DNA of 64,000 bases. It comes from Amoeboaphelidium occidentale (Eukaryota > Aphelidiomycota > Aphelidea). The DNA is taken from contig JALGPX010000048.1 of assembly GCA_023515795.1 (NCBI GenBank), forward strand, positions 1 to 64,000, given 5' to 3'. Shown in pieces: positions 63,480 to 64,000 of the stretch (its first letter is position 1; every line of letters starts with the position of its first letter). Made by a program: the position numbers and the translations under genes. Below the pieces are notes generated by a model. It was not told where the DNA came from, did not search any database, and saw only the letters and a list, made by a program, of their open reading frames with translations.

Positions 63480-64000
63480 TTAAAACTCGTCAGACGCACC
63501 AATTAATTGCCTTGCACGAATTTCCACCATATCTATGCATCCAGACTTTAAATCAAAGAATGATACACTCTCCTCAGTCAAATATACGCATATACCCATC
63601 AATCTCAACATGCAACGATTCCCACTGAACTCAAAACAATCATCCGCAGTTTCCTTTATCCGTTTTAATGATTCTGTAGATAGTTGAGTAGTATCCGTGA
63701 ACATGTACTGTGTAAGTTTGCCTTTGAACGCAAAATAATCTTCATAAGGCAAGATAGAAGCAAAATCGTTTGAACCAGAAACGACGTTATCCAACAAGAA
63801 CCTTCTATCAGCGAAACCGTGAAACTTACGCATGAAAGACCATAGTTTCTCGGTATTAAAAGCTGTTAGCTGATCTCGAAATTCAAGCATACGATACCGC
63901 GAGACAAGTTCACTCCTCATGTTCATTAATTCTCCTTCTTTTCGTAAATTCTGAAAGGCTTTGTCCAGAACTACAAATCCGTCAGATGATTTCAAAGTTT
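63480..64000 (-). CDS. Partial unknown gene running off the right edge
   Basis: The frame is open from the window edge to a stop at 63480-63482, covering at least 171 C-terminal residues, with no usable ATG near 64000. It reads helical (LRKEGELMNMRSELVSRYRM) then mixed (YFAFKGKLTQYMFTD, FEFSGNRCMLRLMGICVYLT) and ends ARQLIGASDEF. I do not recognise it. It lies 155 bp beyond the right target-site duplication of the mobile element, so the element inserted into the flank of this gene. Confidence 0.6.
   Translation of the reverse strand, partial: TLKSSDGFVVLDKAFQNLRKEGELMNMRSELVSRYRMLEFRDQLTAFNTEKLWSFMRKFHGFADRRFLLDNVVSGSNDFASILPYEDYFAFKGKLTQYMFTDTTQLSTESLKRIKETADDCFEFSGNRCMLRLMGICVYLTEESVSFFDLKSGCIDMVEIRARQLIGASDEF

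Overview
The window is a gene-dense nuclear segment of a small-genome eukaryote. About 44 protein-coding genes fit in 64 kb, often only 5-100 bp apart on alternating strands. I could place roughly 55 spliceosomal introns, nearly all 30-65 nt with GT-AG ends and often a CTAA-type branch site. TAA, TAG and TGA all act as stops, so the standard genetic code applies. Gene content is opisthokont-like (LKB1-type kinase, CTK1/CDK12, Slu7, Nse4, HOPS Vps41, methylmalonyl-CoA mutase, a beta-thymosin, a CSPP1-like basal-body protein). A Crinkler/RHS-like NTPase, secreted kinases and compactness would suit a zoosporic intracellular parasite near the base of fungi (Rozella/Cryptomycota or aphelid type). 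That placement is inference, not proof.

Layout. 0.4-5.4 kb: Crinkler-RHS-like NTPase, formate/nitrite transporter, RPS16 (with an outlier 191-nt intron holding a 16-bp stem) divergent from V-ATPase subunit G. 5.7-21.7 kb: PSP1-domain protein, ISWI remodeler, then a mitochondrial-rich stretch (Phe-tRNA synthetase, GrpE, uL2m, Guf1/EF4, methylmalonyl-CoA mutase) with a PWWP protein, Cia1 and p23. 21.7-26.5 kb: four tandem genes for signal-peptide-bearing kinases with an HND catalytic loop. 26.6-35.3 kb: mL49, LKB1, Slu7, CTK1-like CDK, FTS/AKTIP, CSPP1-like. 35.3-38.7 kb: a signal-peptide/Kelch/TM/pseudokinase receptor. 38.7-60.4 kb: Vps41, beta-thymosin, Atp10, TMEM41-like, Nse4, Mri1, PI4-kinase beta, Tma16, Arl2, Arf1, Bub3, PP2A methylesterase, CK2-beta, TTC27, two small unknowns and PSMG4. 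60.4-64 kb: IP6-kinase, then a mobile element (59-bp terminal inverted repeats, 6-bp target-site duplication GGTGTT) carrying one kinase-like gene, and a partial unknown gene at the right edge.

Four runs of N (7607, 40323, 43061-43080, 53539-53555) are each followed by a near-identical copy of the sequence just before them, differing by about 1%. These look like unmerged heterozygous contig ends, so the apparent internal duplications of VPS41, BUB3, ATP10 5' end and the PSP1 gene tail are probably assembly artefacts. They also show the source is not haploid/clonal.

The most unusual content is a concentration of non-canonical kinase folds in 40 kb: four secreted HND kinases (two with DFE instead of DFG), a Kelch receptor with a dead kinase domain, and a transposon-borne kinase-like ORF. 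Starts were placed at ATG codons; spliced models were checked for an intact reading frame by hand.
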